The position numbers and the translations under genes were made by a program. From positions 117,576,674-117,640,673 of the forward strand of contig CM061243.1 of the NCBI GenBank assembly GCA_030848705.1: a stretch of DNA of 64,000 nt, read 5' to 3'. Below, piece after piece: positions 34,526-45,072 of the stretch. Source of the DNA: Heracleum sosnowskyi (Eukaryota > Streptophyta > Magnoliopsida > Apiales > Apiaceae). The notes beneath the pieces were generated by a model that was not told the DNA's origin, ran no database searches, and worked only from the letters and a program-made list of their open reading frames with translations. The first letter of the stretch is position 1; each line of letters begins with the position of its first letter.

Positions 34526-34649
34526 ATATATCAGATTTGCCTGCCAATGACTTTTACTATTAAACATTAGTAGGAAAAAGTTATTATTACCTACTAATAT
34601 GTATTGGTAGGAAATTTATTGGTAGGTAAAAATGAATTTTCTTGTAGTG
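34526..34649. mobile_element. CACTA transposon terminal segment C
   Basis: Ends TTTTCTTGTAGTG at 34649, the reverse complement of CACTACAAGAAAA. Subterminal repeats TTGGTAGG/CCTACTAAT occur five times in the last 110 bases and differ from those of segments A and B, so it is another family. It is inserted directly in the gag of P3. The opposite end is not identified. Confidence 0.7.
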
Positions 34650-34652
34650 TCA

Positions 34653-35681
34653 CAAAGAAATTTCAGAAATTTTTGGCCAAGAAGAAATCTGCAAGTCGAT
34701 TCACTAAATTTAATTCTCCGAAGAAGGATGTCAAAAACAGTTCTAAAGATGACACATGTTTTGAATGTGGAAAGAAAGGTCATTACAAGAAGGACTGCTT
34801 CAAGCTTAAGGCAAAACAGAAAGCTTCTGGATTTTCAAGACAAAAGAAAGAATAAAGTTTTTCTTACCTGGAGTGATGATGAATCTGAAGCTGAAATAGA
34901 TTCTGATGATGAAGTCGCTCAATTATGTCTGGCTGGCATTGAAAGCAATATCTCTGATGATGAAGAGGTAAATAATATTTCTAACTCTTCAAATTATGAT
35001 ATTGCAAGAAATATTGCATTTTTGCAGGGACAAAACAAGAAATTACGAGAGAAAAATGCTTATCTAAAACAAACTCTCAACGAAGTTCTAAATGAGATGG
35101 ATGACTCCATGAAAGATGAATTGCTTACAGAAGAAATCAGAGTTCTATCTGAAAAAGTTTCAAAACTTTCAGAAGAAAATGATTATTTGAGGAACGAAAT
35201 AGAAATGAAGGATGCTTGTCTGATCACTCTAAAACAGCAAACAATTACTGAAATGAAGAAGGCGAATACAGAACAACAGTTTTCTGATCTTCAGAATAAT
35301 ATTGTACTTCTAAAGAAAGATTTATCAAAATTCGTTCATGGTGAAGGCACTCTTGATGCATTATTAGCTGAACAGAAATCATCCCTGGATAAAGAAGGCT
35401 TAGGCTACAGCTCAATCAGAAAATCTGTCTTTCAACGAGGAAATAAGAGAACAACTTTGAAATATTCAATGCCTTATGAAAAATGCAAAGACTGTGGAAA
35501 GATAGGACATCTATCTGCTCAATCCAATATTTGTGGTATCAAGGACCACATCTCTAACTCTCATTCTACATGCAATATTGTTCAAATGTGGATTAGAAAA
35601 GCTGATAGACATTTATATAACATTGTAGACACTAACAAATCAGGACCCAAAATGATATGGGTACCTAAAGTTAAAATATAA
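34653..35681 (+). pseudogene. gag: P3 gag, C-terminal part, one frameshift
   Basis: The frame from the CACTA junction reads TKKFQKFLAKKKS, then the zinc knuckle CFECGKKGHYKKDC (about 34757-34798). A frameshift near 34840-34852 passes to the frame with FLTWSDDESEAEIDSDDE, a long coiled coil, a partial second knuckle CKDCGKIGHL, and the end MIWVPKVKI at 35681. The N-terminal capsid region is absent, so it is not functional. Confidence 0.85.
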
Positions 35682-35692
35682 ATGTTTTGCAG
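35661..35692 (+). promoter_or_regulatory. P3 gag-pol junction: gag stop followed by splice-acceptor-like site
   Basis: GTACCTAAAG follows the last gag Trp codon. The gag TAA (35679-35681) is followed by ATGTTTTGCAG ending at 35692, on a pol codon boundary. This is the shortest of the four equivalent junctions (32 nt). Confidence 0.45.
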
Positions 35693-38600
35693 ATTTGTTT
35701 GAAGGCTCATATACCCAGAAACAAATGGATCATAGACAGCGGTTGCTCTCGTCATATGACAGGAGACAAATCGAAATTTGTTTCTCTAGCCGCTAAAGAT
35801 GGAGGTTTAGTTACTCTTGGAGACTCAACTACTGTTCGGATTATAGGTAAAGGTACCATAGGTAATGACAAATTTTCCATTAATAATGTAAGGTTAGTTG
35901 ATGGTTTAAAGTATAATCTTATCAGTGTTAGTCAGCTAACAGATGCAGGTCATGATGTCAAGTTTGGTAAGAATATGTGTTTAATTACTACTACTTCTAA
36001 TCACAATCCTTTAATAGCCAAATGGCAAGGCAATATCTTTGTATTAGATTTTGATGAACAGAAGGAAGAAATCTGCTTAGCTTCAATTCAAGATCAACAG
36101 AACTTGTGGCATAGACGCCTAGGTCACGTTCATATGGATCTCATCAACAAAATCTCTTCTCATTCCTTGGTCAGAGGTTTACTCAATCTCAAATATAAAA
36201 AGATAGAACCTTGCACAGCTTGTCAGTTGGGAAAACAGGTTCGTACTTCTTTTAAAGTTAAGAAGCAAATATCAACAACTGTTCCATTGCAAATGTTACA
36301 CCTTGATTTATTTGGCCCAGAAAGGTATGTTAGTTTAAGTGGTAAGAGATATGCTTTTGTAATTGTTGATGACTTTTCTCGGTTTACATGGGTATTATTT
36401 TTGAGAACTAAGGATGAAGCTTTTGTTGAATTTCAAGATCTAATTTCTAATCTTGAGACCAAGTTTTCTGTTAAGCTTCAAACTATCAGGAGTGATCATG
36501 GGGGTGAATTTGAAAAGGATTTTGTCACATACTGCAAATCCAGAGGCATTACGCATGAATTTTCTGCTCCTCGCACTCCACAACAAAATGGAGTAGTCGA
36601 ACGCAAGAATAGAAATCTTCAAGAAACTGCTCGAACATTACTGCATGAGAGTAAGTTACCTCGAAAATTCTGGGCTGAAGCGGTAAATACCTCTTGTTAT
36701 GTTCTTAATAGAGTATTAATTCGTCCTATATTATTGAAAACTCCATATGAATTATTGAAACAGAAAACTCCTAACATAAGTTATTTTAGAGTTTTTGGAT
36801 CCAAATGTTTTATTTTAGATACCCAGCCTAATAAAGGTAAATTCGATGCTAGATCTACTGAAGGTATTTTTCTTGGGTATGCTGCTAATAGTAAAGCTTA
36901 TCGAGTATTTAATTCTGTTAAGGATAAAGTGGAAGAGTCTATTAATATAACTTTTAATGAGACTCACAATGATCTAGTCAGAGACGAGGATGATTTTGCA
37001 GATATTCCTTCTCAGACTCAAATGAGACAGCCTCAATCTCCAAAAGGACAGTCTCATTCTCCTCAACACAGTGCTTCCACTTCTACTTCTACTTCTGAAT
37101 CACCTTCATCGACTACTTTCGTTCAAGATTCTCCCAGTCGATTTGCTTCTCCAGTACCAATGCAGGCAGATCAATTTCAAAGGGATAACTCTAATATCGA
37201 AGAAATGCACTCTATTCGCCTACCAAAGTCATCAAGAACGGTGAAGAATCATCCGCATGACAATTTGCTTTCCGATCTTGATTAAGGAATCACAACTCGC
37301 AGTAGATTACATAATTTATGTGCTTTCTATGCCTTTGTTGCTGATTTTGAGCCTACAAATGTTCAAGAAGCTGTTCATAATGAACAATGGTCTATGGCAA
37401 TGCAAGAAGAATTAAACCAGTTCGAACGCTGTGATGTCTGGGAATTAGTCTCTCCACCTCAGGATCCTTCTATCATTGGCACTCGATGGGTTTTTAAAAA
37501 CAAGAAGGATGAAGCAGGTAATATTATTCGAAATAAAGCTCGTTTAGTTGCACAAGGCTACAATCAACAGGAGGGCATCGATTACGATGAAACATATGCT
37601 CCAGTAGCACGACTTGAATCTATTCGCATTCTCATGCCCTATGCTGCTCACATGCAATTCAAGCTTTATCAAATGGACGTCAAAAGCGCTTTCTTAAACT
37701 GTTTCTTGCAAGAAGAGGTCTATGTCAAACAGCCCCCAGGTTTTGTTCATGAAAAATATCCTCATTTTGTATACAAGCTCAAGAAATCTGTCTATGGTCT
37801 TCGACAGTCACCTCGATGTTGGTATGATCGTCTCAGTGATTTTCTTGTGAATACTGGCTTTACTCGTGGTACACTCGATCCTACTCTATTTATTTTTCAT
37901 AAAAACAATGCCATATTACTTGTTCAAGTATATGTCGATGATTTAGTCTTTGGGTCTACTAATGAATCATTGTGTAATTGGTTTTCTGATTGTATGCATA
38001 AAGAGTTTGATATGAGTCTTATGGGTGAACTTCAATTTTTCCTTGGCTTGCAAATTAATCAAACTGATGCAGGTATTTTTATTCATCAAAGCAAGTACAT
38101 TCGTGATTTGCTTAAACGTTTTGATTTAGAAAGTATTTCCTCTAAGACTACTCCTATGAGTGTTTCTGTCAAACTCACCGAGGACAAGGAAGGTAAGTCT
38201 GTAGATATCACTAAATATCGAGGTATGATTGGTTCTTTGTTATATCTTACTGCTTCTCGTCCTGATATAATGTTTAGTGTTTGTATGTGTGCTCGCTTTC
38301 AAGCTAACCCCAAAGAATCACATTTGAATGCAGTTAAACGGATATTTAAATATTTAAAGGGCACTAGCACTTTAGGATTATTTTATCCTACTGCCTCTTC
38401 TTTTGATTTAACTGGTTTCTCAAATGCTGATTATGCAGGTTCTTTAGTTGATCGAAAGAGCACTAGTGGTGCATGTGAATTTTTAGGTGATTGTTTAGTA
38501 GCATGGCATAGCAAGAAACAAACATCCATAGCATTATCCACAACTGAAGGGGAATATATAGCTGCTGGCAGTTGTTGCACTCAAATATTATGGATGCAAC

Positions 38601-38872
38601 AAACTCTCACAGATTACGGTATCAAATTTTCAAATATTCCTATTTACTGTGATAATACTGCTGCTATTAATATTTCTAAAAATCCTGTCAAACATTCACA
38701 CACTAAACACATTGATGTTCGACATCATTTTATTCGTGATCATGTAGCTAAAGGCAATATTCAATTGATTTTTATTCCGTCTGAAAATCAACGTGCTGAT
38801 ATTTTTACTAAACCTTTATCTGAAACTAGGTTTTGCATGTTAAGACGTGAGTTAGGCATGTGTACTTTTTAA
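35687..38872 (+). pseudogene. pol: P3 pol polyprotein, one nonsense codon
   Basis: Protease WIIDSGCSRHMTG, GAG-pre-integrase WHRRLGHVHMD with CTACQLGK, integrase LDLFGPE, SDHGGEF and NGVVERKNR, reverse transcriptase QMDVKSAFLN and YVDDLVFGS, RNase H to RRELGMCTF. A single TAA at 37283-37285 (LSDLD-stop-GITTRSR) interrupts an otherwise open frame of about 1,060 codons. In the RT, FLNCFLQEE replaces the usual FLNG. The sequence is more divergent than P1, P2 and M1 are from each other. Confidence 0.92.
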
Positions 38873-39121
38873 TTATTATTTACTATTTTCTATGCCTTGG
38901 GTTTCGGTGATTTACATTTATGGTTTCCCTTTTGATTTGACAATTACTTATGTCTATTCCACTTTCCAACTGATACACGCTTGTATTCACGTATCCCCAT
39001 GCATTGTCTTTTGGTTGTCAAACTCTTCATCTTCTCTTCTCTTAAATCCCTTTTTTTTTCATTTTCCCTCTTTTCTACTTTCTCTTTCTTCTCTCTTGAT
39101 TTTCCTTTTTCTTTTCATAAT

Positions 39122-40636
39122 ATGGCTAAAACCAAGAAAATCTCTAAACGTCCGATTACCTCTCCAACTCCGTCCAAACGACAACGGATTGCTCTGGCTA
39201 CTGTGTCTTCTGACACCTCTCATAATTCGTCTGGAAGTCCAAGCCACACTTTGGCGAAGTATGTGCACCGATCCATCATCAAAGAACGATTAGTTGATCT
39301 ACCGTTACTCCAGGAGGCAGGTATTGTGGCGTTGTTCAATTCGGTTGGTTGTGTTTCTCTTTTGTCACCGGAATCTCTTATTTACCCCGACTTGGTACGC
39401 GAATTCTATGCACATCTCTCAATTCGTGGTGATTGGGTTCACTCTTTGGTTAAAGATATTCCTATTGTGTTCAAGCCTCAGTTGCTGTCTTCTATTGTTG
39501 ATGTCCCTGATAAAGGACCATGTCCCTTTTCTGCTTCTCACCAACCTGTGTCCGACATTGAAGAATTTTCTTACGAACAACAATTAGCTCTAATTCTTAC
39601 TGACGGGTATGATTCTAAACCATCGGTTTCCCTTCTTACTCCTCATGCTTTGTGTTTATTTCGTTTAATTCATACAAATGTTTGTCCGCGTAGTAGTGGT
39701 CGAGATCGACTTACTCATCAAGATTCAATTTTATTAGCACTCTTTGTTTCGGGTGTTTCTTTTGATGTTTCCTCCTTTATTATCAAACAAATGATTCACT
39801 GTGTTACTCATGAGTCCATGCATTTGCCTTACCCTGCTTTGTTAACAAAATTATTCCGCTATTTTGATATTCTCTCTACTTCTGATGTTTCTGAATCTAT
39901 TGTTGATACTTTTGATTTAAAAGTATTGAATGCAAACACGTTAAAACTGGTTGACAACACCTTGGTTTTTAATCCAGTTGTTAAGTCTGTTCCCTCTGTT
40001 CCTGTTGGTACTTCTTCTGGTTCTTTTGAGACCAGTTCTCATTTTGTTGCTTTATCAAAGAAAGTCGATGATAATACCAATCTGTTACAGTCTGTTAACT
40101 CCAAACTTGATTCTGTTCTGTCATTACTTCAGTCCACTACTTCCCGTATTGAATCGGTTGATACTCAGTTGTTATTTTTAAAATCTCTTTACTCTAAGCT
40201 TTTCTCATCTATGAACTTTGAGTTCGGAAGTGTGCAAGATGGATTAACTCATGCTGCCAAGGCTTGGGAGAAATAATTTGTGAAGTTGTTTTATATTCTC
40301 AGCTCAGAAACAAAGTTCGTGTCCAAACAAGTTTCTTCCATGGTGCACAAGAAGGATCTCCAGTGGCACTCGCGTGAATGGATGGATGACAGCACCCTTG
40401 CGGAGATCACTACACCACTTCCATTACCAGCTATTCCTCCACCTGAAGCTCTTGGATTTACTCCTGAAGAATACCGTGAAAAGATCTTTGAATGGCTTTC
40501 TGCTCGGGATGGGAAATCGCCTCCAGCAAGTTTTTACTCCAGCATGTTTACCGAGTATGGACAGCCTTCAGTTGTTCCTCTAACCGCCACTCGCAAGGGA
40601 AAAGCCAAGCAATCTCCAGTTGATATTGATGAATAA
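39122..40636 (+). pseudogene. P3 additional ORF (aORF), two in-frame blocks
   Basis: The ATG at 39122 (MAKTKKISKRPITSPTPSKR) follows a CT-rich leader (about 39020-39115). The N-terminal region contains YPDLVREFYAHLSIRGDWVH and IPIVFKPQLLSSIVDVPDKG, which resemble the putative plant transposon protein domain found in many plant retroelement ORFs. The C-terminal part is heptad-rich (KKVDDNTNLLQSVNSKLDSV). A TAA at 40274-40276 separates a second block in the same frame. Its first ATG is at 40340, giving 98 residues with LPAIPPPEALGFTPEEYREK. A TTCTCAG acceptor-like site lies just after the stop. No membrane segment seen; function unknown. Confidence 0.7.
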
Positions 40637-40924
40637 TGTTTTTTTTATGATTTTGAATGGGGGAGAAATCTGACATTGACATTGTGATATGACTTTCGTA
40701 ACATTGGTTTTTGTAAGACTGTGGCTTGCTTTATGGTTTGAACTGATTAATATTTGATCGTTATGAAATGCATATGTTGCATTATTTCTGATTAAATGTT
40801 ATGTGTTATATTCATGATCATGCATGAACTTTAAGTGATTTATTGTTTTATATTTTATAAGTTCATTGCGATAGGGGGAGCTTCAGTTAACAATAGTAAA
40901 ATTTCAGATATGGTTCATAATCAT

Positions 40925-40939
40925 AAAAAAGGGGGAGAT
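40925..40939 (+). promoter_or_regulatory. P3 polypurine tract
   Basis: AAAAAAGGGGGAGAT directly before the LTR start TGTTAATACC. A second tract, TAGGGGGAG, lies at about 40873, a doubling known in Sireviruses. Confidence 0.85.
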
Positions 40940-41722
40940 TGTTAATACCCGGATTTTAATGATGATGATTGTCTGAAAGTTTATCTAAGTGATTGATATA
41001 ACTTAATCAGAAAAATGAATGTTTTAAACTAATTGATTTGATCTTACTTGATTTCAGGAGATTTGACTTGTTCAAATCTAATATTGTTATTGATGATTAT
41101 CCTAATTGCTATTAAATCGATCAAGACTTATTCAAATCTGTTTATATCAAATGCTTAATCTTTATAACAGATTCTGATCCTTATCTTCTGTTTTATACCC
41201 GTTTCAATTCAAATTCTATAACAGCTATTTTCAGGAAGAATATATATTCATTCAGATGGTGTGACAACAGAACAACTTCGAGCAATCAGATTCCATTCTT
41301 CTAAAAAGCTTTCGAGATCAAATCAGTTTTGTTTTAGAAGATTCATTATTATTGAGTTGTATTAATTTACTTTATCTATACTTGTGCCGGGTTGTGGCAA
41401 ATAGATAGGATTACAAAATTCAACCTAAGGTACTAGCGAGCTAGGGTTTCTGCTGCTAGTGGACAGTTGTGTCAAGGGAAGGGTTCTTCCAAGAGGTTCT
41501 TCCAAGAGGTTATCATTTTTGTAATCGGGATAAACTGTAAGTGTATTATTATTGTTAATAATATATTCTCTGTGCTAGTTGGCATATGGACTTGGACGTA
41601 GGCCATAGATACTGATAGGGGCCGAACCAAGTGAAAAGTCTTGGTGTTATTTATAATTCTACAGAATATTTCTATTCAGTATTTGTTTTATATATAACCT
41701 ATTGAGACAGTCCCATTTAACA
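40940..41722 (+). repeat. P3 3' LTR (right end approximate)
   Basis: Starts TGTTAATACCC after the polypurine tract. The right end is set at TTTAACA (41722) by its complementarity to the first bases, but TTTCA at 41784 is another candidate. No 5' copy exists in the window for comparison. Confidence 0.6.
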
Positions 41723-42209
41723 AAGAGACATACCCTTTGTCAATTGAGACAGACTCTTTCATATATTGTGCTTAGTTAATTTCAGATCTATCTATCTAAT
41801 TATCTCTCTATTTACTATCTATCATCAAGTAAGTAGTTTGTGGATGCTATACTCTGGGATTCTATATAATTGCTAGAGTACATACTTTTGGTTACTTCAT
41901 CTACAACAATGTATTAAATATTAAGTTGGAGCCAAATATTTATATAATTTTCCTGTCAAATGCCTTTGTTGCATTCTTTGCTGGTAAAACCTGATATGGC
42001 GCCATTTCTTGTAATTCAGAATTATATCTTTCCAATATAGGTGATAGTACTGGGATTCCCATTAACTCTTACACCCCCCCCCCCTCCCAACCTTAATCTG
42101 CCTATAACCCATTTACGAAAAACACAGAGAACGTGAGGTAATGAATGTTAGAGGGAGTCATCTAAAGCAGTCTTGCAGTAGTAGGAATTGCATGATATTA
42201 GATGCTACA
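41723..42209. other. host-like non-coding DNA left of the gypsy element
   Basis: AT-rich with a poly-C run at about 42073-42085. No ORF or exon recognised. The last five bases CTACA (42205-42209) pair with CTGCA (56015-56019) on the other side of the gypsy element as a probable target duplication with one change. Confidence 0.5.
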
Positions 42210-43034
42210 TGATAGGCTATGTTAGCCCTGACCTATACAGGTCCCCGGACCACTCTCGAACCCGGATTCATATTTAAGTCATGGCTCACCAGGTAGTCTA
42301 GATTCATACCTTGAGTTAGGGCTCACATATTGATCCGAACTCATATGGGAGTCATGGCTCACTTACAAATCCGAACTCATATTGGAGTCCTAGTTCATCA
42401 ACAGGTCCGAACTCAAGTTCGAGCCCGGACACACCTACAAGCCCGAACCCACAATTAGAATACGACTCAATCCCAAAGTCTAATCCATCCCTGGCAACAA
42501 AGGCAATAACTCACATGAAGACTACACATTGGTACATGACGTGGATAGGTCATGACTGATGGCCACACCTGGTGACGACACGTAAATATTCCCAATGATT
42601 GGGATAATTATTTCCTATTTAAACCACACGCCAGCAGGAGCCTGGCACACGATGCCACAATCCTTCACCTGGACACGTGCAATCCATCAACATCGCCCAG
42701 GTGTCCTACCTACCTAGGATTCAACGCTCATGATTGCAGGTACAACCCCTAAACCCTAACCCTGGGCCTATATATAGACCAAGGAGGAAAGGTGTAGAGG
42801 TTACATTCTCTTTTACACTCTCACTTTCTACACCACCTATACACACACCCTCCATATTTAGATTTCTCTACAATCCTGTCTTCCTTTCCCAAACCATTAC
42901 TTATTCTCACGCCGGAGGCGCCGCCAGGGTCCAAACCCCCCTCCGGTGTTGTTTTGCAGAGTCCCAACCGCAGCGACACCGCTTCCAGGCGTGGGATCGG
43001 CCGGGAAGGACTAGATCGGGATTTGGAGTTATCA
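42210..43034 (+). repeat. gypsy 5' LTR
   Basis: 825 bp, TGATAGGCTATG to GTTATCA, ends TGAT/ATCA. It contains a TATATATAG box (42768-42776) and the motif CCCGGA. It differs from the 3' LTR at five positions by my reading (about 42327, 42420, 42465, 42496, 42732), all substitutions. The 117-codon ORF spanning the LTR end is not considered a gene. Confidence 0.95.
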
Positions 43035-43488
43035 TTGGCGCTAGAAGGAGGGGCACCAACCCTGTCTTGTGGTCACGGTGCCGCTAGACTCACCATCATC
43101 AGCAAGCTCCTTCATCTTTGAAGGAGTCCTAGTTAAATCCAGTAAGATCTAAGCAAACTCCTTCGTTTTAACAACTAAACATGAACTCTTTAGCCCATAT
43201 CTCCAATATATGAATGTTTTTAACCTTATTTAGCCCAGATCTGTTTACTTTTAGCCTTGTTTAGCATTATCTAGCTTTCTTGCTCCCGTTTTTGCTTAGA
43301 TCTACATTGCTCTCTTATAGATCTGTCTTTAAAACCAAGTTTCTTGCTTCGAAAAACACCAAACCCAGAAATAACATGCATAAATTGTCTCATGCTCCTT
43401 GATAAACCCAGATCTATCAGAAATTTACTTTGATTTTGAAAAATTGTATTACCCCAAAAAAGTTGTATACATTGTTTGCTCTTGAATC
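43035..43488 (+). promoter_or_regulatory. gypsy primer-binding site and leader
   Basis: TTGGCGCTAGAAGGAGGGG directly follows the LTR, in the position and with the TGGCGC start common in Tat/Athila-group elements. I do not assign the tRNA. The rest to the gag ATG at 43489 is a T-rich untranslated leader without ORFs. Confidence 0.75.
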
Positions 43489-45072
43489 ATGGCTCGAGGT
43501 AGCAAATCTGTGTTAAGACCCACAACCAGTACCCCAAGACAAGAACCACCCACAAATTTGAACCCGATTGTTGGTGAAGTACCCCCAGTCCTGACTCTGG
43601 CATCGCAGATAATCCGGCCTGATGATGCCCGGGTTGAAATTGAGGTTAACAAATTCAAGTATACGGATGTCAACATGGAACCCGGTCTCATGGAAAACCT
43701 GACCGGGGACCAGCTTGCTGACGCAATTCGGATGTATAAAGAAGCTCGGCTAAATGAAGTTGATCAGATTGAGAACTCACATGACTCTAGAGACTCCCAC
43801 CGATCCCGCGCCTCAGTTTTCGACAGAATCGGAGGCAAGGACAAGGAAACCCGAAAAAGAACCCACCACGGGACCAACAGTCAAAACCAAGATACCGAAG
43901 CTGAAAAGCTCAGAAAGCTAGCTGACTTGAGGGAAAGGATCCGAAATGAAGAGCAAGCTAAACTTGACCTCAAAATACAAAGAAGAATCCAAGAGGAGGA
44001 GGCCCGGATTATGGGCAGAAATCATGAAAAAAGGAGAACCCGGGCCCCTAGCCTCGACATAGTCTCGGATGATGAACCCCAAGAAGACTTGATGGACATG
44101 ATCCATGAGCTCCAGAAAAAGGTTGGCCAGGACTCGGGGATTGACATTGGGGATACATTGACACCCTTCAGCTACTCGCTCGAGGCGACACCCAGGCAGA
44201 GAAACCTCAAACATTACAACTTTGATTCCTTTAATGGTTTGGGTGACCCTGAGGAACATATAAACTATTTTGAACAAATTGCAATGATATATTATTACAA
44301 TGATCTAACCAAGTGCAGGTTCTTTGCCTCAACCCTCAAGTCCGGAGCTCAAAGATGGTTCAGCCGAATCCCTTCTCGAAGCATCCACAATTGGAAGCAG
44401 TTTCGGGAATCCTTCTTGAGACGCTTCCGAGCCAATAAGACCCATGAAATGCACATGTGCCACCTAGAGACAGTCCGGCAAGCCCGGGGAGAGGCATTGG
44501 CCACTTATATGAAACGCTTCCAGGAAGCCATCAACAACGTGAGCAACCTGGACGAGCGGGAAACCCTTACAATCTTCCGAAGAAACCTGGATCCTGACAA
44601 CAATGAAAGATATGTCCTTGACCTCATCCATAAAGAACCACAAAGCCTGGCGGCGGCCTATTCTATGGCAGCTCGGTTCATCAAAGAAACAGATGTCCTC
44701 CAAGCAATGAGGATGACTAGGCAGGGCATTTCTCCAACCCGAACTCAAGATCCACCCAAAAACAACTACAATCATCAAGACAAAAAATTCAAACCCAATA
44801 GACAAAGCAACTACATCCAAAGCTCTCAGCTTGCACTACCAGCACCACCCCCGGACTCCAGGCAAAAAGATGAGTCCGGACAGCCTAAACCCAGGCGTGA
44901 GCCCAGATCCGAACCCTCTTGGACTCCTCTCAACCGGGCTCGCGCGGACATTCTGAAAGAAGTACGAGATAAGCCATTCTATTACCCTCCCAAGCCAATG
45001 CTCACTGCCCCGGAAAACCGATCAGTCCATAAGCATTGCGACTACCATGAAACCCATGGGCATACAACATAA
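43489..45072 (+). CDS. gag: gypsy gag (capsid), ends at a premature stop
   Basis: The ATG at 43489 starts MARGSKSVLRPTTSTPRQEP. A central Retrotrans_gag capsid domain lies at about residues 245-410 (HYNFDSFNGLGDPEEHINYF; FFASTLKSGAQRWFSRIP; WKQFRESFLRRFRANKTHEM), preceded by a charged coiled coil and followed by a basic region. The frame stops at TAA 45070-45072 inside a metal-binding motif: CDYHETHGHTT, the stop, then NC would form C-X2-H-X4-H-X4-C. Pol is in the same frame, so an intact copy would encode one gag-pol protein. Confidence 0.9.
   Translation: MARGSKSVLRPTTSTPRQEPPTNLNPIVGEVPPVLTLASQIIRPDDARVEIEVNKFKYTDVNMEPGLMENLTGDQLADAIRMYKEARLNEVDQIENSHDSRDSHRSRASVFDRIGGKDKETRKRTHHGTNSQNQDTEAEKLRKLADLRERIRNEEQAKLDLKIQRRIQEEEARIMGRNHEKRRTRAPSLDIVSDDEPQEDLMDMIHELQKKVGQDSGIDIGDTLTPFSYSLEATPRQRNLKHYNFDSFNGLGDPEEHINYFEQIAMIYYYNDLTKCRFFASTLKSGAQRWFSRIPSRSIHNWKQFRESFLRRFRANKTHEMHMCHLETVRQARGEALATYMKRFQEAINNVSNLDERETLTIFRRNLDPDNNERYVLDLIHKEPQSLAAAYSMAARFIKETDVLQAMRMTRQGISPTRTQDPPKNNYNHQDKKFKPNRQSNYIQSSQLALPAPPPDSRQKDESGQPKPRREPRSEPSWTPLNRARADILKEVRDKPFYYPPKPMLTAPENRSVHKHCDYHETHGHTT

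Larger units (their letters stand above)
34650..41722 (+). mobile_element. Ty1/copia retrotransposon P3 (Sirevirus-like), 5' end removed by CACTA
   Basis: Gag from its zinc-knuckle region onward, pol, aORF, polypurine tract and 3' LTR are all on the plus strand. The 5' LTR and first part of gag are missing. The extra ORF after RNase H and the tract AAAAAAGGGGGAGA directly before TGTTAATACCC are Sirevirus-type. Right border approximate. Confidence 0.8.

Noticed and set aside
42734..43087. ORF of 117 codons across the gypsy 5' LTR end and its copy at 55714-56172
   Set aside because: It spans LTR and leader or flank, and the two copies diverge exactly at the LTR border.
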